Program-made: the position numbers and the translations under genes
Assembly (NCBI GenBank): GCA_038234815.1
Contig: JBBQSU010000040.1
Coordinates: 1 to 25,875, forward strand
Direction of reading: 5' to 3'
Source: JBBQSU01 sp038234815
Lineage (GTDB): Bacteria > Planctomycetota > Phycisphaerae > Tepidisphaerales > Tepidisphaeraceae
DNA: 25,875 bases
The notes under the pieces: generated by a model
The model's input: the letters and a program-made list of their open reading frames with translations, nothing else
Told to the model about the DNA's origin: nothing
Database searches by the model: none
Shown here: positions 16,302 through 24,209 of the stretch, one piece after another
Position numbering within the stretch: the stretch's first letter is position 1
Layout: each line of letters starts with the position of its first letter

Positions 16302-19300
16302 ATGGACCAATCCACCCCCCGCCGCTCGTCCCGCCGTCGATGGCTCTGGCGCCTGGTCATGGGCCTGGGCCTGTTGCTGCTGCTCATCGTCGTTGTGGTG
16401 CAGATTTTCCTGTGGACGGACTATCCGCGACGCATCGCGGTCGCCGAAATTCAAAAACGCCTGGGCCTTCAGGCAACCATCGGCTCGGTATCCATCTCCT
16501 GGCTGGGCCACACTCGGGTGCATGACCTGAGCCTCGCCGTCCCCATGAGTGACGGACCGCTATTAGAGGTGAAAGCACTCGATCTCTGGCACACGTCGCT
16601 GCCGCTCATCGCATTTTCTCAGAGCGTCGATCAAGTGTCGGCTGACGGTGTTGATCTCTACTTGCGGCAACAATCCGACGGCAAGTGGAACATCCAGCAG
16701 CTTGCGACCGGACGCAACACCGAACCGGCCAAATCGACCGGCTCACTGGACCTGCCGGATGTGACCGCGCGGCAAGTGCAGTTGCACGTTTATAAGCGCG
16801 ACGGCTCGGAAACGGACCTGAAGGACGTTTCAATCGATGGCGTGCAGTCGGCGGCGCTGGAGTATGCGCTGAAATTGAACATCGGCCAGTCGCTCCGCAT
16901 TGAAGGCAAGACCGCGCTGGCCAAAGATTTTCATCACGAGGTGCGAATAAGCCTGACCGGCCTGCCTGAGGGGATTCAAAAGCTGCTGCCTGCCGCGCCC
17001 AAGTCCTCGGCGGCCGAGATTCGTTGGACCGGACGCGCCGCGCCCGACGGAGTGACGGGCGTGTTGGAAGTGCAGACCAGCGCCGTCGCCGGCGCGCAAG
17101 CATTCGGACAGGGCGTGATTTACACCACCGCCGAGAACGAAATCGTCTTTGAGCCTCGCGGATTTTCAGTTGAACCCGAGAAGGCCGGTCCGCCAGCGCT
17201 TCGGCTTACCGATGGACGCATCAAGATCGGCAAGCGCATTCGCATCGACCGGCTGCGCGGGAATTTAGGCCAGGGAACGGTCGCCGCCGACGGGTTTTTC
17301 GAGCCGGCGAACTTCAGCGGCGAGCTGCAGGCCGCGTGGGAACAGGTGAGCCAGCGGGACATTCTAAGCTCCGGGCGGATGACACTGAGCACGCATCGAG
17401 ATTTCACGGGCAGGCAAATCGCCCAGTCCACCATTCACGCCAGTCTAGCCACGCCCGCGGGTCGAACGTCCGGCGATATCGATATCCATCTGGAGATGAA
17501 TCCATCCCGTGACGTGACCGGCACCATAAAAGCAGCCCCGCTCGACTGGACAACGATTAGCAACCGAAGGATCCCCGTCCCGGCGATGGAAGCCTCGCTG
17601 CAATCGGCGGGATCAATCCTACGACTACAAACTCTCAAGCTGGTCGATTCGTCGCTGGGCCGACTGCTGGCCACGGGCGAACTTGACTTAAAATCTCACG
17701 CATGGTGGGCATCGATTGACGCTGCGGGCCTGAACGTCAGCAACAGCCTGCGAGAGTTGCCCTTGCCGGTCGATCTGGACGTGTCGGCGCACGGATCGTT
17801 TGCCCGCGCGGAATTGGGACGCGTGTACTTCAAGACCGGGAGAACGGTCCTGTGGACAGACGGCTTTTACGATTCGAGCTTCCCCAAGCCGGTCAATCTC
17901 AATGCGTGGCTTTGGTATGCCCCTTCACCGGACGACGAGGCCGACGCGGATTTCAGCGGGATGCAAGCCCAGGCGGCGATCCTCGGCACGCTTCATCCGC
18001 GCGTGCTGCACGCCGAGGGCCTGGTTTCGGCCAATGAACTCTCCATCGCCGGCGTGAAGATCGGCGATGTAGCCATCAACCTGCTGGCTGACCTTTCGGA
18101 TGAGCGGGCAAAAATCCGCTCGCGCGAGATCGAACTGCTCGGGGCCACGTGGACGCTACGCGGGGATTGGCACGCCTTCAGCGGCGACCCGCTGACCGTG
18201 ATCGCCACCTGGCAGCACCTTCCGCTCCAACGCATCGGCACACTGTTGCAGAGGCCGGGGCTGCGCGGGGCGATCGACACCGGCGAGGCGACGCTGCTGC
18301 TTCCTTCGGCGCGCCTGAAGGAGATCGAATTGGATGCCACCACGCAAGCCGGCCCGGTCGGGTTCGGCGCGATCGACGCCGATTCGGCAGTCTTCACCGC
18401 GAGGTTGCGCGGCGGAGCGCTCGCGGCCACGGCCAAGTTCCAGCGCGGCAAGGGCAGCATTGACACCGTCGTTTCTCTGAACCTCCCCCGAGTCCCGCAA
18501 ATTAAAGCCACTGCGACCATCGACCAATGGCCCGCGCCCACCCTGAATCAAAAGCCCTGGCTGGCCTCACTGACCGCGACCCTTAGTGGCCGGGGCGGTG
18601 CAACTTACTGGCGCGAAACGCACAGCTTTCAGGGCAACGCTGAATTGACCGGCCGCATGGACCGCGAGGGAAAAACCGTCGGCGACGTCCAGTTTGTCGC
18701 CAAGGCGCAAGATCAATTGCTGAGCGTCGAACAGGCCTCGATCAATACCCTGGGAGGCCGGGCCACCCTCACCGGCGAACTCGATCTGGCCGATCCCAAC
18801 ACTGCGCAATTCGACCTGCTCTTTCACCAACTGGCCCCGGCCGAGCTTGCCTGGATCCGCCCGGAGCTTGGCGGCGTTTCCGGCACAATCACCGGCTCGC
18901 TCCTGATCCACCCCAGCCCCTTTGCACGCGACCTCGGACCGCTCGAAATCCTGCTTACGCTTCGGCCGGAAAATGCGGGCTTTCGATCGATCCCGCTCGG
19001 TCCCATCAACCTCGCGGCTTATGCAGAGTATGTCTCGCCACAGGATTTCCGGCTGGTGACGGACCGCGCGCAGATCGACTTGGCCGGCGGATCGATCAAG
19101 CCCTTTGTCCGCCTGTCGTCCACCCCTCACCGGGGGCTGGCACAGCTCCTGACTGCCACCCTGAAAGACCTCAATCTCGAACCGATCGTCAAGGCCTTCC
19201 GAGACGACGGAAAGCCCGTCGTCGGCATCGTCTCCGGCGAAGTCCGCATCTACGGCGCGGCCCGCTCGCTGGGCGAAATCACCGCCGAGGCAAACCTTCA

Positions 19301-19742
19301 AGTTTATGACAGCGACCTGGTGAACTTCGGGCCGATCGCGGCGCTTTATAACGTGATGCGTGCCGGGGCCGGCGGACAAAAACCGCAGGGCACAGGCAAT
19401 GTCTCGTTGCGGCTTGAGCAAGCGCGCCTGAACATCGTTAACGCGTCCTATTTCAATCGCGGGATTTTCGCCAGCGCCTACGGCGGCATCGATGGCCTCG
19501 ACAACGGCATGGCCGCCAAGAACGACTACACCGTGCTGGGGTCCGTCAGATTGCTGAAGGACATCAACCTCCCCGGCTTTGCCGACGCCGACAAAATCCT
19601 CAGCGCGTTTCAATCCAGCGTGACGGCCGTTTATGTGGACGGCACGCTCGACAAAATCCGCGCCAAACAAGTGGCCCTAAGCGAACTCGGCGCGTCCCTG
19701 CGGGCCATCGTGCTGGGAAAGGTTCGGGAAAGGGAGAACTAG
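16302..19742 (+). CDS. Large AsmA/TamB-like envelope protein
   Basis: 1146 aa with one N-terminal membrane anchor (about 14-37, WLWRLVMGLGLLLLLIVVVV) after a basic start. It is followed by YPRRIAVAEIQKRLGLQATI and GSVSISWLGHTRVHDLSL, the typical opening of AsmA-like proteins in which the first strand layer defines a lipid-transfer groove. The rest is long beta-rich sequence; the C-terminal part (about 970-1130) shows the AsmA-like pattern LGEITAEANLQVYDSDLVNF ... GTGNVSLRLEQARLNIVNAS. AsmA/TamB-type proteins bridge the inner and outer membranes and move phospholipids or aid outer-membrane assembly; which of these applies here is inference. The start is five bases after the lipoprotein stop, with only a weak GAG ribosome site. 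It has no antisense or internal disruption. Confidence 0.82.
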   Translation: MDQSTPRRSSRRRWLWRLVMGLGLLLLLIVVVVQIFLWTDYPRRIAVAEIQKRLGLQATIGSVSISWLGHTRVHDLSLAVPMSDGPLLEVKALDLWHTSLPLIAFSQSVDQVSADGVDLYLRQQSDGKWNIQQLATGRNTEPAKSTGSLDLPDVTARQVQLHVYKRDGSETDLKDVSIDGVQSAALEYALKLNIGQSLRIEGKTALAKDFHHEVRISLTGLPEGIQKLLPAAPKSSAAEIRWTGRAAPDGVTGVLEVQTSAVAGAQAFGQGVIYTTAENEIVFEPRGFSVEPEKAGPPALRLTDGRIKIGKRIRIDRLRGNLGQGTVAADGFFEPANFSGELQAAWEQVSQRDILSSGRMTLSTHRDFTGRQIAQSTIHASLATPAGRTSGDIDIHLEMNPSRDVTGTIKAAPLDWTTISNRRIPVPAMEASLQSAGSILRLQTLKLVDSSLGRLLATGELDLKSHAWWASIDAAGLNVSNSLRELPLPVDLDVSAHGSFARAELGRVYFKTGRTVLWTDGFYDSSFPKPVNLNAWLWYAPSPDDEADADFSGMQAQAAILGTLHPRVLHAEGLVSANELSIAGVKIGDVAINLLADLSDERAKIRSREIELLGATWTLRGDWHAFSGDPLTVIATWQHLPLQRIGTLLQRPGLRGAIDTGEATLLLPSARLKEIELDATTQAGPVGFGAIDADSAVFTARLRGGALAATAKFQRGKGSIDTVVSLNLPRVPQIKATATIDQWPAPTLNQKPWLASLTATLSGRGGATYWRETHSFQGNAELTGRMDREGKTVGDVQFVAKAQDQLLSVEQASINTLGGRATLTGELDLADPNTAQFDLLFHQLAPAELAWIRPELGGVSGTITGSLLIHPSPFARDLGPLEILLTLRPENAGFRSIPLGPINLAAYAEYVSPQDFRLVTDRAQIDLAGGSIKPFVRLSSTPHRGLAQLLTATLKDLNLEPIVKAFRDDGKPVVGIVSGEVRIYGAARSLGEITAEANLQVYDSDLVNFGPIAALYNVMRAGAGGQKPQGTGNVSLRLEQARLNIVNASYFNRGIFASAYGGIDGLDNGMAAKNDYTVLGSVRLLKDINLPGFADADKILSAFQSSVTAVYVDGTLDKIRAKQVALSELGASLRAIVLGKVREREN

Positions 19743-19932
19743 ACGGACTTCCCAACGAACGGCAGGCGCGACGAAGGACAGGATAGTATCTGTCCAAAAG
19801 ATTTCACACGGCAAAGCGGAAGTTCACACGGGAGTTTAACGTTTCGGCGGTGAAGCCGGTAAACGAGCAGCGGTATTTGATACCCGATGCGGCCAGGAGT
19901 CCGGGAGTGGATCCCCACAGCGTCCGAAAGGC

Positions 19933-19980
19933 AAAAGCGGGCGCACGTCGATTAGTCCGATTCGACGTGCGCCCGCTTTT
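19933..19980. repeat. REP-like palindrome, copy 1
   Basis: AAAAGCGGGCGCACGTCG (19933-19950) pairs perfectly with CGACGTGCGCCCGCTTTT (19963-19980), an 18-bp stem with the 12-base loop ATTAGTCCGATT. A near-identical element in opposite orientation lies at 22113-22151 and has the same loop sequence. The palindrome sits exactly where the coding sequence beginning at 20056 stops matching its expected family pattern. It can also act as an intrinsic terminator because T-rich sequence follows. Confidence 0.8.
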
Positions 19981-20056
19981 CTTTTCCCAAGGTGGAAAAG
20001 TTCTCGGCAAACGACAGCAACCCGTCGTCGGTAGCAGGCAGGTATGACCTGGCCAT
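19952..20056 (-). pseudogene. Truncated gene start, MARSYLP-type hypothetical family
   Basis: The ATG at 20054-20056 has an excellent ribosome site (AAAGGAA six bases upstream). The product begins MARSYLPATDDGLLSFAENF and then STL, after which it runs into the palindrome and stops at TAA (19952-19954), 34 codons in total. From memory, MARxYLPxxDxxLLxWxxNFS is the N-terminus of a larger hypothetical protein family (about 200 residues) found in several environmental phyla. So this looks like a gene whose initiation signals survive but whose body was lost when the palindromic element inserted or recombined. The family match is from memory and no function is known. Confidence 0.55.
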
Positions 20057-20247
20057 GATCGTTTCCTTTCGGGCCAAATCAGTTGCCCCGATGAACGCCT
20101 GCGAGTGAAGGCATCGCCTGCACGAAATCGCAAGCAGCAACCACCAAGGCACATTGAAAAAATCGGCAAACGATCGAGCGACTTGAGGAGATTGTGAATA
20201 TCCTAATGAAAATTCCGATTGTCGGACCAAGAACCGGCAGATAGCAT

Positions 20248-20470
20248 GAGAAACCGCATTAATCGGACTTAAAAGCGCGGGTTTTCAACTTGAAAGCGCG
20301 CGCGTTTGAATTGAAAGCGCGCGCGTTTGAATTGAAAGCGCGCGCTTTTGAATTGAAAGCGCGCGCGTTTGAATTGAAAGCGCGCGCGTTTGGACCGAAA
20401 GCGCGCGTGTTTGGACCGAAACCGCGAGCGTTTGGACTGAGAGCGCGTGCTTTCCCACCGAATCCTCGAA
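20248..20470. repeat. 21-bp tandem array (array 2)
   Basis: Eight 21-base units run without gaps from 20290 to 20457 (starts 20290, 20311, 20332, 20353, 20374, 20395, 20416, 20437). The first five are nearly identical: TTGAAA, then an alternating GC stretch, then GTTTGAA. Units decay toward both ends; 20248-20289 and about 20458-20470 are degenerate. Both strands are open: plus reads AFELKAR heptads, minus reads SIQTRAL heptads. The unit alternates an AT-rich half with a GCGCGCGCG half. On the minus strand the heptad IQTRALS has the same register and strand-relative spacing as the INARDEK heptad of array 1 (Ile at 1, Arg at 4), so the two arrays may be related. Confidence 0.85.
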
Positions 20471-20586
20471 AAATAACGCAGGAATTTCGAGCGTTGGCAT
20501 CAGCATGTAGTGTGGACGTACCCGCCTGCCGTGTGATTAATTCAACGGACGGATGAATGACGGATGTCAGATTTTCCGAATTTTCG

Positions 20587-20602
20587 GTGGGCTGAAGCCC
20601 AC
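20587..20602. repeat. Short palindrome GTGGGCTGAAGCCCAC
   Basis: A 7-bp perfect stem with a two-base loop, followed by TCTACGG. From memory this motif (GGTGGGCTGAAGCCCACTC) recurs between genes in many bacteria with REP elements. It lies nine bases beyond the stop of the methylase C-terminal remnant and could end its transcript. Confidence 0.55.
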
Positions 20603-20610
20603 TCTACGGG

Positions 20611-20775
20611 CTAGGCATCTCGCATCTTCTGCACGTGCGCCTCATTCAGAATTTCCTGCACGGTCAGCAGTTTGATAAGTCTGCCGGTCCGGTTGAAGAA
20701 GGCGGCACATTCTTGTTCGACGTCGTGGGTGTAGGCGCAGCTGACGAAGAAGCTTTCTGCCGGCCGCCTTCCCCT
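20611..20775 (-). pseudogene. C-terminal remnant of the split DNA methyltransferase
   Basis: An open minus-strand frame of 54 codons with no start reads SFFVSCAYTHDVEQECAAFF, then NRTGRLIKLLTVQEILNEAH, then VQKMRDA and TAG (20611-20613). This is the pattern of the C-terminus of adenine/cytosine-N4 methylases of the DPPF(N/Y) type (FFVSFDFTSDA...EI..FF...GR.I..LTVQEIL, known from memory of the family). It lies in the same orientation as the N-terminal piece at 21660-22055 and about 40 bases beyond the stop of the EVE-nuclease gene. The frame is closed upstream by TGA at 20776-20778. The central part, which in this class holds the SAM-binding FxGxG motif, is missing. Confidence 0.7.
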
Positions 20776-20814
20776 TCACGCATCATGCCGGCTTCGAAAG
20801 CGTCGATGTCCGTG

Positions 20815-21648
20815 TCACCGTCCCCACTTAATTCTTTCCTTTCGCCGCAACAGCCCTCGCAGTTCGTAGATTTTATGGACGCGTTGAGCCACTTGGCCGC
20901 TTTGATCGTCATCATCCCAGCAAACAACGGCTATGGGAAGTTTCTCGCTCTTGTCGGCGGTCTTGAACATGCGACCCCAAACTTGGTGCTGATGGCCATG
21001 CAAGAGAAAGCTGCTGCTGTAGGTTTCAACTTCAAGGTGAACCAGACCCCTCTTGCCAGCTATCTTGACGCGCAGATCTGGGAACCGGGTACGAATGCGA
21101 TCTATCTTTTCAATACCGAGTCTCTCGTGTGCGGCTATCAGAATTCCGATTACTTCCTGTTCGCATCGTGGGTCGCGGTTCAACAGTGGAATCCTACCTT
21201 GGTCGAGTTTCAGCCTTTTAACTTCTTGCCTGATCTTCTCAAACTCGAGGCGGCTAATTGGAGTGAGCGTCTGTTGGCTGTATACCGGTCTCTTGAGTAG
21301 CTTTTGGATCGAGCGGACGGTTATGGGAAAAGAAGGCTGCCATCTGAACTCTTTACCATGAATCGCCCATGCGAGTTTGTTGTTGCCGACTAACGATTGC
21401 GGTTTGCGGGGAATTTGAATTCGCTTGGTTGGTATTGACACGCACTCGTAGAATCCGACAACCTGCTGCGTCTTATCTCGCTTGTATTCATCATCAATAT
21501 ATGCGAATGCAATCCACCGGTCGCCGACTTGCATCTGTCTGAACCCGCGAGGAAAGTCCGTCTCTCCGGTTCTCCAGACAACCCCGGGCCACATCTGGAA
21601 AGATGCTAGATCATGCCTGGCGACGAAGTATTTTCGCTCTCGCTTCAT
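20815..21648 (-). CDS. EVE-like plus PD-(D/E)XK-like nuclease, possible modification-dependent restriction enzyme
   Basis: 277 aa. Residues about 6-80 resemble an EVE/PUA-like reader domain (KYFVARHDLASFQMWPGVVW; MQVGDRWIAFAYIDDEYKRD; QQVVGFYECVSIP). EVE domains bind modified bases. Residues about 162-250 look like a PD-(D/E)XK-type nuclease: FPDLRVKIAGK with D191, then HLEVETYSSSFLLHGHQHQ with E206/E208 and H217/H219, then IAVVCWDDDD. The EFE...SxxFxxHxH...CW arrangement recalls a known nuclease family, from memory. AGGAAGG four bases before the ATG is a strong ribosome site. GC is lower than in neighbours (58 of 120 in 21181-21300). It lies between the two halves of a broken methylase. Domain calls need profile searches. 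Confidence 0.6.
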   Translation of the reverse strand: MKRERKYFVARHDLASFQMWPGVVWRTGETDFPRGFRQMQVGDRWIAFAYIDDEYKRDKTQQVVGFYECVSIPTKRIQIPRKPQSLVGNNKLAWAIHGKEFRWQPSFPITVRSIQKLLKRPVYSQQTLTPISRLEFEKIRQEVKRLKLDQGRIPLLNRDPRCEQEVIGILIAAHERLGIEKIDRIRTRFPDLRVKIAGKRGLVHLEVETYSSSFLLHGHQHQVWGRMFKTADKSEKLPIAVVCWDDDDQSGQVAQRVHKIYELRGLLRRKERIKWGR

Positions 21649-21659
21649 AGTGCCTTCCT

Positions 21660-22055
21660 CTAAGATGTTTCGCCGCGCATTACCTTCGCGTAGTGCGAGG
21701 CGTGCCAGTCGCAGTGGTAGTAGAAGCTGCCGGTCTTCTTGAGCACGCGGGCGAGTTGCCTGCAGCGGGGACGCATATAGTCGATGTAGGCTTGCGTGCT
21801 GGCGTGGCGGTCTTCAAACGCCCGCTTTTCCTTGGTCTCGCCCCAGAACACTTCATAGTTGCGATTGGAGTTGAACGGCGGATCGATATACACCAGATCA
21901 ACACACTGCTCGGGCAGCTTGGCGAGTTGTTCGAGATTGTCGCCGCAATAGACGACGCGGGTGTCCAACAGTGCTGACGGCTTGCCTGCCGGCGCGGGCG
22001 ACGCTGCGGTGGCGGTGGTTATCGCGTTGCGTTTGCTTGTCCCCGACTTGCCCAT
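21660..22055 (-). pseudogene. N-terminal remnant of a DNA methyltransferase
   Basis: 131 codons. After a low-complexity Ala/Pro start comes VVYCGDNLEQLAKLPEQCVD and the catalytic motif LVYIDPPFNSNRNYEVFWGE, then KKTGSFYYHCDWHASHYAKV. These are the N-terminal marks of the DPPF-type (beta-class) site-specific DNA methyltransferases, normally about 400 residues or longer. At KVM the match ends; RGETS and TAG follow, and the EVE-nuclease start comes 12 bases later. The product lacks the SAM-binding and target-recognition regions, so it cannot be an active enzyme. Its C-terminal remnant lies at 20611-20775. Confidence 0.8.
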
Positions 22056-22112
22056 GTGTCGCGCAATTGTACCTTGGCGGCGGGGGTGCGCAAATCACCT
22101 GAGAAAAGAACC

Positions 22113-22151
22113 GGGGACGCACGCGAATCGGACTAATCGACGTGCGTCCCC
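22113..22151. repeat. REP-like palindrome, copy 2 (inverted relative to copy 1)
   Basis: GGGGACGCACG (22113-22123) pairs with CGTGCGTCCCC (22141-22151), with a bulged inner stem and the core AATCGGACTAAT, the reverse complement of the copy-1 loop. It lies between the divergent methylase remnant and aspS. It differs from copy 1 by a few stem substitutions that are partly compensatory (GGGCGCACG versus GGGACGCACG). Confidence 0.75.
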
Positions 22152-22319
22152 TTTTACCTTCCTCGTGTATTTCGCAATTATGCGTACCACCCGGGCCGGT
22201 GCCGATGCAGCCCGTGCGTTCCCTTTTTGCCAAAAACCGTTAGTCTGTCGCACCATGAAGGAGAATCCGCCGATTCGGTGCGTTGAATTGACGCACGTTT
22301 TGTCGGGACAAGGACAATC

Positions 22320-24110
22320 ATGGAAGCCATTGAAACGCGCTATCGGACTCACACCTGCGGGCAACTTCGTCAAGCCGACGTTGGCAAAAGCGTGAAGCTT
22401 GCCGGGTGGGTGCATTTCCATCGGGACTTCGGCGGGCTGGTCTTCATCGACCTGCGCGACCGTGACGGCCTTACCCAACTGGTGTTTGATGCCGACCTCT
22501 GCGGCGCGGCCGGGCTGGAAGAAGCCCGCAAGCTGCGCAGCGAGTGGGTCGTGAGCATCACCGGCCAGGTGACTGCCCGCGCGGCCAATGTCATCAACCC
22601 CAAGCTGGCGACGGGCCAGATTGAAGTGCGCGTGCAATCGATGGAGGTGCTGAGCATCAGCCCGACACCGCCTTTCACTCCGCACGAGACCGAAGCCGTC
22701 AACGAAGAGCGTCGCCTGCAATATCGCTATCTCGACCTCCGCAGGCCCGAGATGCAGCAGACCCTGCGCACGCGCTACCACGTGACCAAGATCATGCGCG
22801 ACTATCTTGGCGAACTGGGCTTCTGGGAGATCGAAACGCCCTTTTTGACAAAAAGCACGCCCGAAGGCTCGCGTGATTTTATCGTGCCAGCGCGGCTTGT
22901 GCCCGGCAACTTCTACGCATTGCCGCAAAGCCCGCAGCTTTTCAAGCAGATCCTAATGGTCGGCGGGTGCGACAAATACATGCAGATCGTCCGGTGTTTC
23001 CGGGACGAAGACCCCCGCGCCGACCGACAGGCCGAGTTCACGCAGTTGGACGTGGAAATGTCCTTCATCGACCGCGAAAATATTATGGGGATCATTGAAG
23101 GCCTGATGCGCACGATCTGGAAAGACGTGCTGGGCGTGGAAGTGCCCAATCCCATTCCACACATTGAGTATGACGAAGCAGTCAGCAGTTATGGTTCAGA
23201 CCGGCCCGATTTGCGCTTCGGAATGAAGCTCATCGACATCACCGACCTGGGCAAGGAGACCGATTTCGGCGTGTTTAAGAACGCGGCGATGGTCAAGGCG
23301 ATCTGCGTGCCCGGCGGATCAAAACTGACGCGAAAGGAAACCGATGCGTTGGCCGAATGGTCCAAAGGATTCGGCGCCAAGGGTCTGGCAGTGACGAAAG
23401 TGACGGCCAGCGCTCTGGACACGGGCGTGGCCAAGTTCCTTACGCCGATTGCCATGAAATTGATCGAACGGCTGGGCGCAAAGGAAGGCGACTTGCTCTG
23501 CTTCGCCGCCGACAAGCCCGCGGTCGTTCACAAGGTACTTGGCGAACTTCGCTTGAAGATGGCCAAAGATTTGCAGATGAAGCCAAGTACCGAGTGGGCA
23601 TGGACCTGGGTGGTGAACTTCCCGCTCTTGGATTTTGACGAGGCTGAAAAGAAGTGGAGCAGCGTGCATCACCCGTTCACCAGCCCGCTGGACGAGGACA
23701 TGCCAAAATTGGCCACGAGCGATTCTACGGTGCTGGCGGGGCTGAAAAGCAAGGCGTACGACATCGTTCTCAATGGCTATGAGCTGGGCGGCGGATCGAT
23801 CCGTATCCACCGCATGGACGTTCAACAGCAACTGTTCAGCGTGCTGGGGATCGATCCTGAAAGCCAGAAAACCCGGTTCGGATTTTTGCTCGATGCGTTG
23901 CAATATGGTGCTCCGCCCCATGGCGGGCTGGCGCTGGGACTGGACCGCATCGTGATGATGCTGCGCAACACCAGCAACATCCGCGACGTGATCGCGTTTC
24001 CGAAAACGCAGAGCGGAGCCGATTTAATGTGCGGCAGCCCCAGCCTGCTGGACGCGCGACAGTTGCAGGAGGCGCACATTAAGGTTGTCGCGCCCCCGGT
24101 GAAGGCATAA
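22320..24110 (+). CDS. aspS: Aspartyl-tRNA synthetase, bacterial type
   Basis: Charges tRNA-Asp with aspartate; 596 aa, the length of bacterial AspRS. The OB-fold anticodon domain is at about 1-110 (LAGWVHFHRDFGGLVFIDLR). The class II core begins near 130 (RRLQYRYLDLRR). Motif 2 is FRDEDPRADRQAEFTQLDVE (about 227-246), the bacterial GAD insertion lies around 290-410, and motif 3 is GLALGLDR (536-543). Histidine 32 in WVHFHRD, followed by GG, matches the pattern of the non-discriminating enzymes of some bacteria rather than E. coli, so it might also charge tRNA-Asn; this needs GatCAB elsewhere in the genome. AGGA five bases before the ATG is a good ribosome site. The gene stands alone, followed by 99 bases. 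Confidence 0.95.
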   Translation: MEAIETRYRTHTCGQLRQADVGKSVKLAGWVHFHRDFGGLVFIDLRDRDGLTQLVFDADLCGAAGLEEARKLRSEWVVSITGQVTARAANVINPKLATGQIEVRVQSMEVLSISPTPPFTPHETEAVNEERRLQYRYLDLRRPEMQQTLRTRYHVTKIMRDYLGELGFWEIETPFLTKSTPEGSRDFIVPARLVPGNFYALPQSPQLFKQILMVGGCDKYMQIVRCFRDEDPRADRQAEFTQLDVEMSFIDRENIMGIIEGLMRTIWKDVLGVEVPNPIPHIEYDEAVSSYGSDRPDLRFGMKLIDITDLGKETDFGVFKNAAMVKAICVPGGSKLTRKETDALAEWSKGFGAKGLAVTKVTASALDTGVAKFLTPIAMKLIERLGAKEGDLLCFAADKPAVVHKVLGELRLKMAKDLQMKPSTEWAWTWVVNFPLLDFDEAEKKWSSVHHPFTSPLDEDMPKLATSDSTVLAGLKSKAYDIVLNGYELGGGSIRIHRMDVQQQLFSVLGIDPESQKTRFGFLLDALQYGAPPHGGLALGLDRIVMMLRNTSNIRDVIAFPKTQSGADLMCGSPSLLDARQLQEAHIKVVAPPVKA

Positions 24111-24209
24111 GCACAGGCCGAGGTTTTGGCCCGGCAAAATGTCGGCTGAACTGATTTTCACGGCATCGGTTCTGAGGCCGCATGGGCCAGCCGAGCCTGC
24201 GGAGACGAC

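Larger units (their letters stand above)
19743..20289. other. Intergenic stretch with gene relic and hairpins
   Basis: No complete gene was found. It contains a 6-bp hairpin (GGACAG 19776-19781 with CTGTCC 19790-19795) just after the AsmA-like gene, a large palindrome (19933-19980), the truncated gene start at 20056, and at 20248-20289 degenerate units that lead into array 2. The segment 19804-19932 has open minus-strand frames but no recognised sequence; it may be the decayed remainder of the truncated gene. Confidence 0.5.

Noticed and set aside
18567..19670. 367-codon minus-strand frame inside the AsmA-like gene
   Set aside because: Antisense shadow of the coding strand; no family similarity or ribosome site.
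20290..20457. CRISPR array
   Set aside because: Repeats are contiguous 21-base units with no spacers, and no cas gene is present.
20776..21680. Transposon insertion with target-site duplication at the methylase junctions
   Set aside because: Only a trivial shared ATGCG is seen near the two junctions and no terminal inverted repeats or transposase; a replacement by recombination is as likely.
24111..24209. Small gene or RNA between aspS and the YgfZ-like gene
   Set aside because: No open frame with a ribosome site and no stable hairpin seen.
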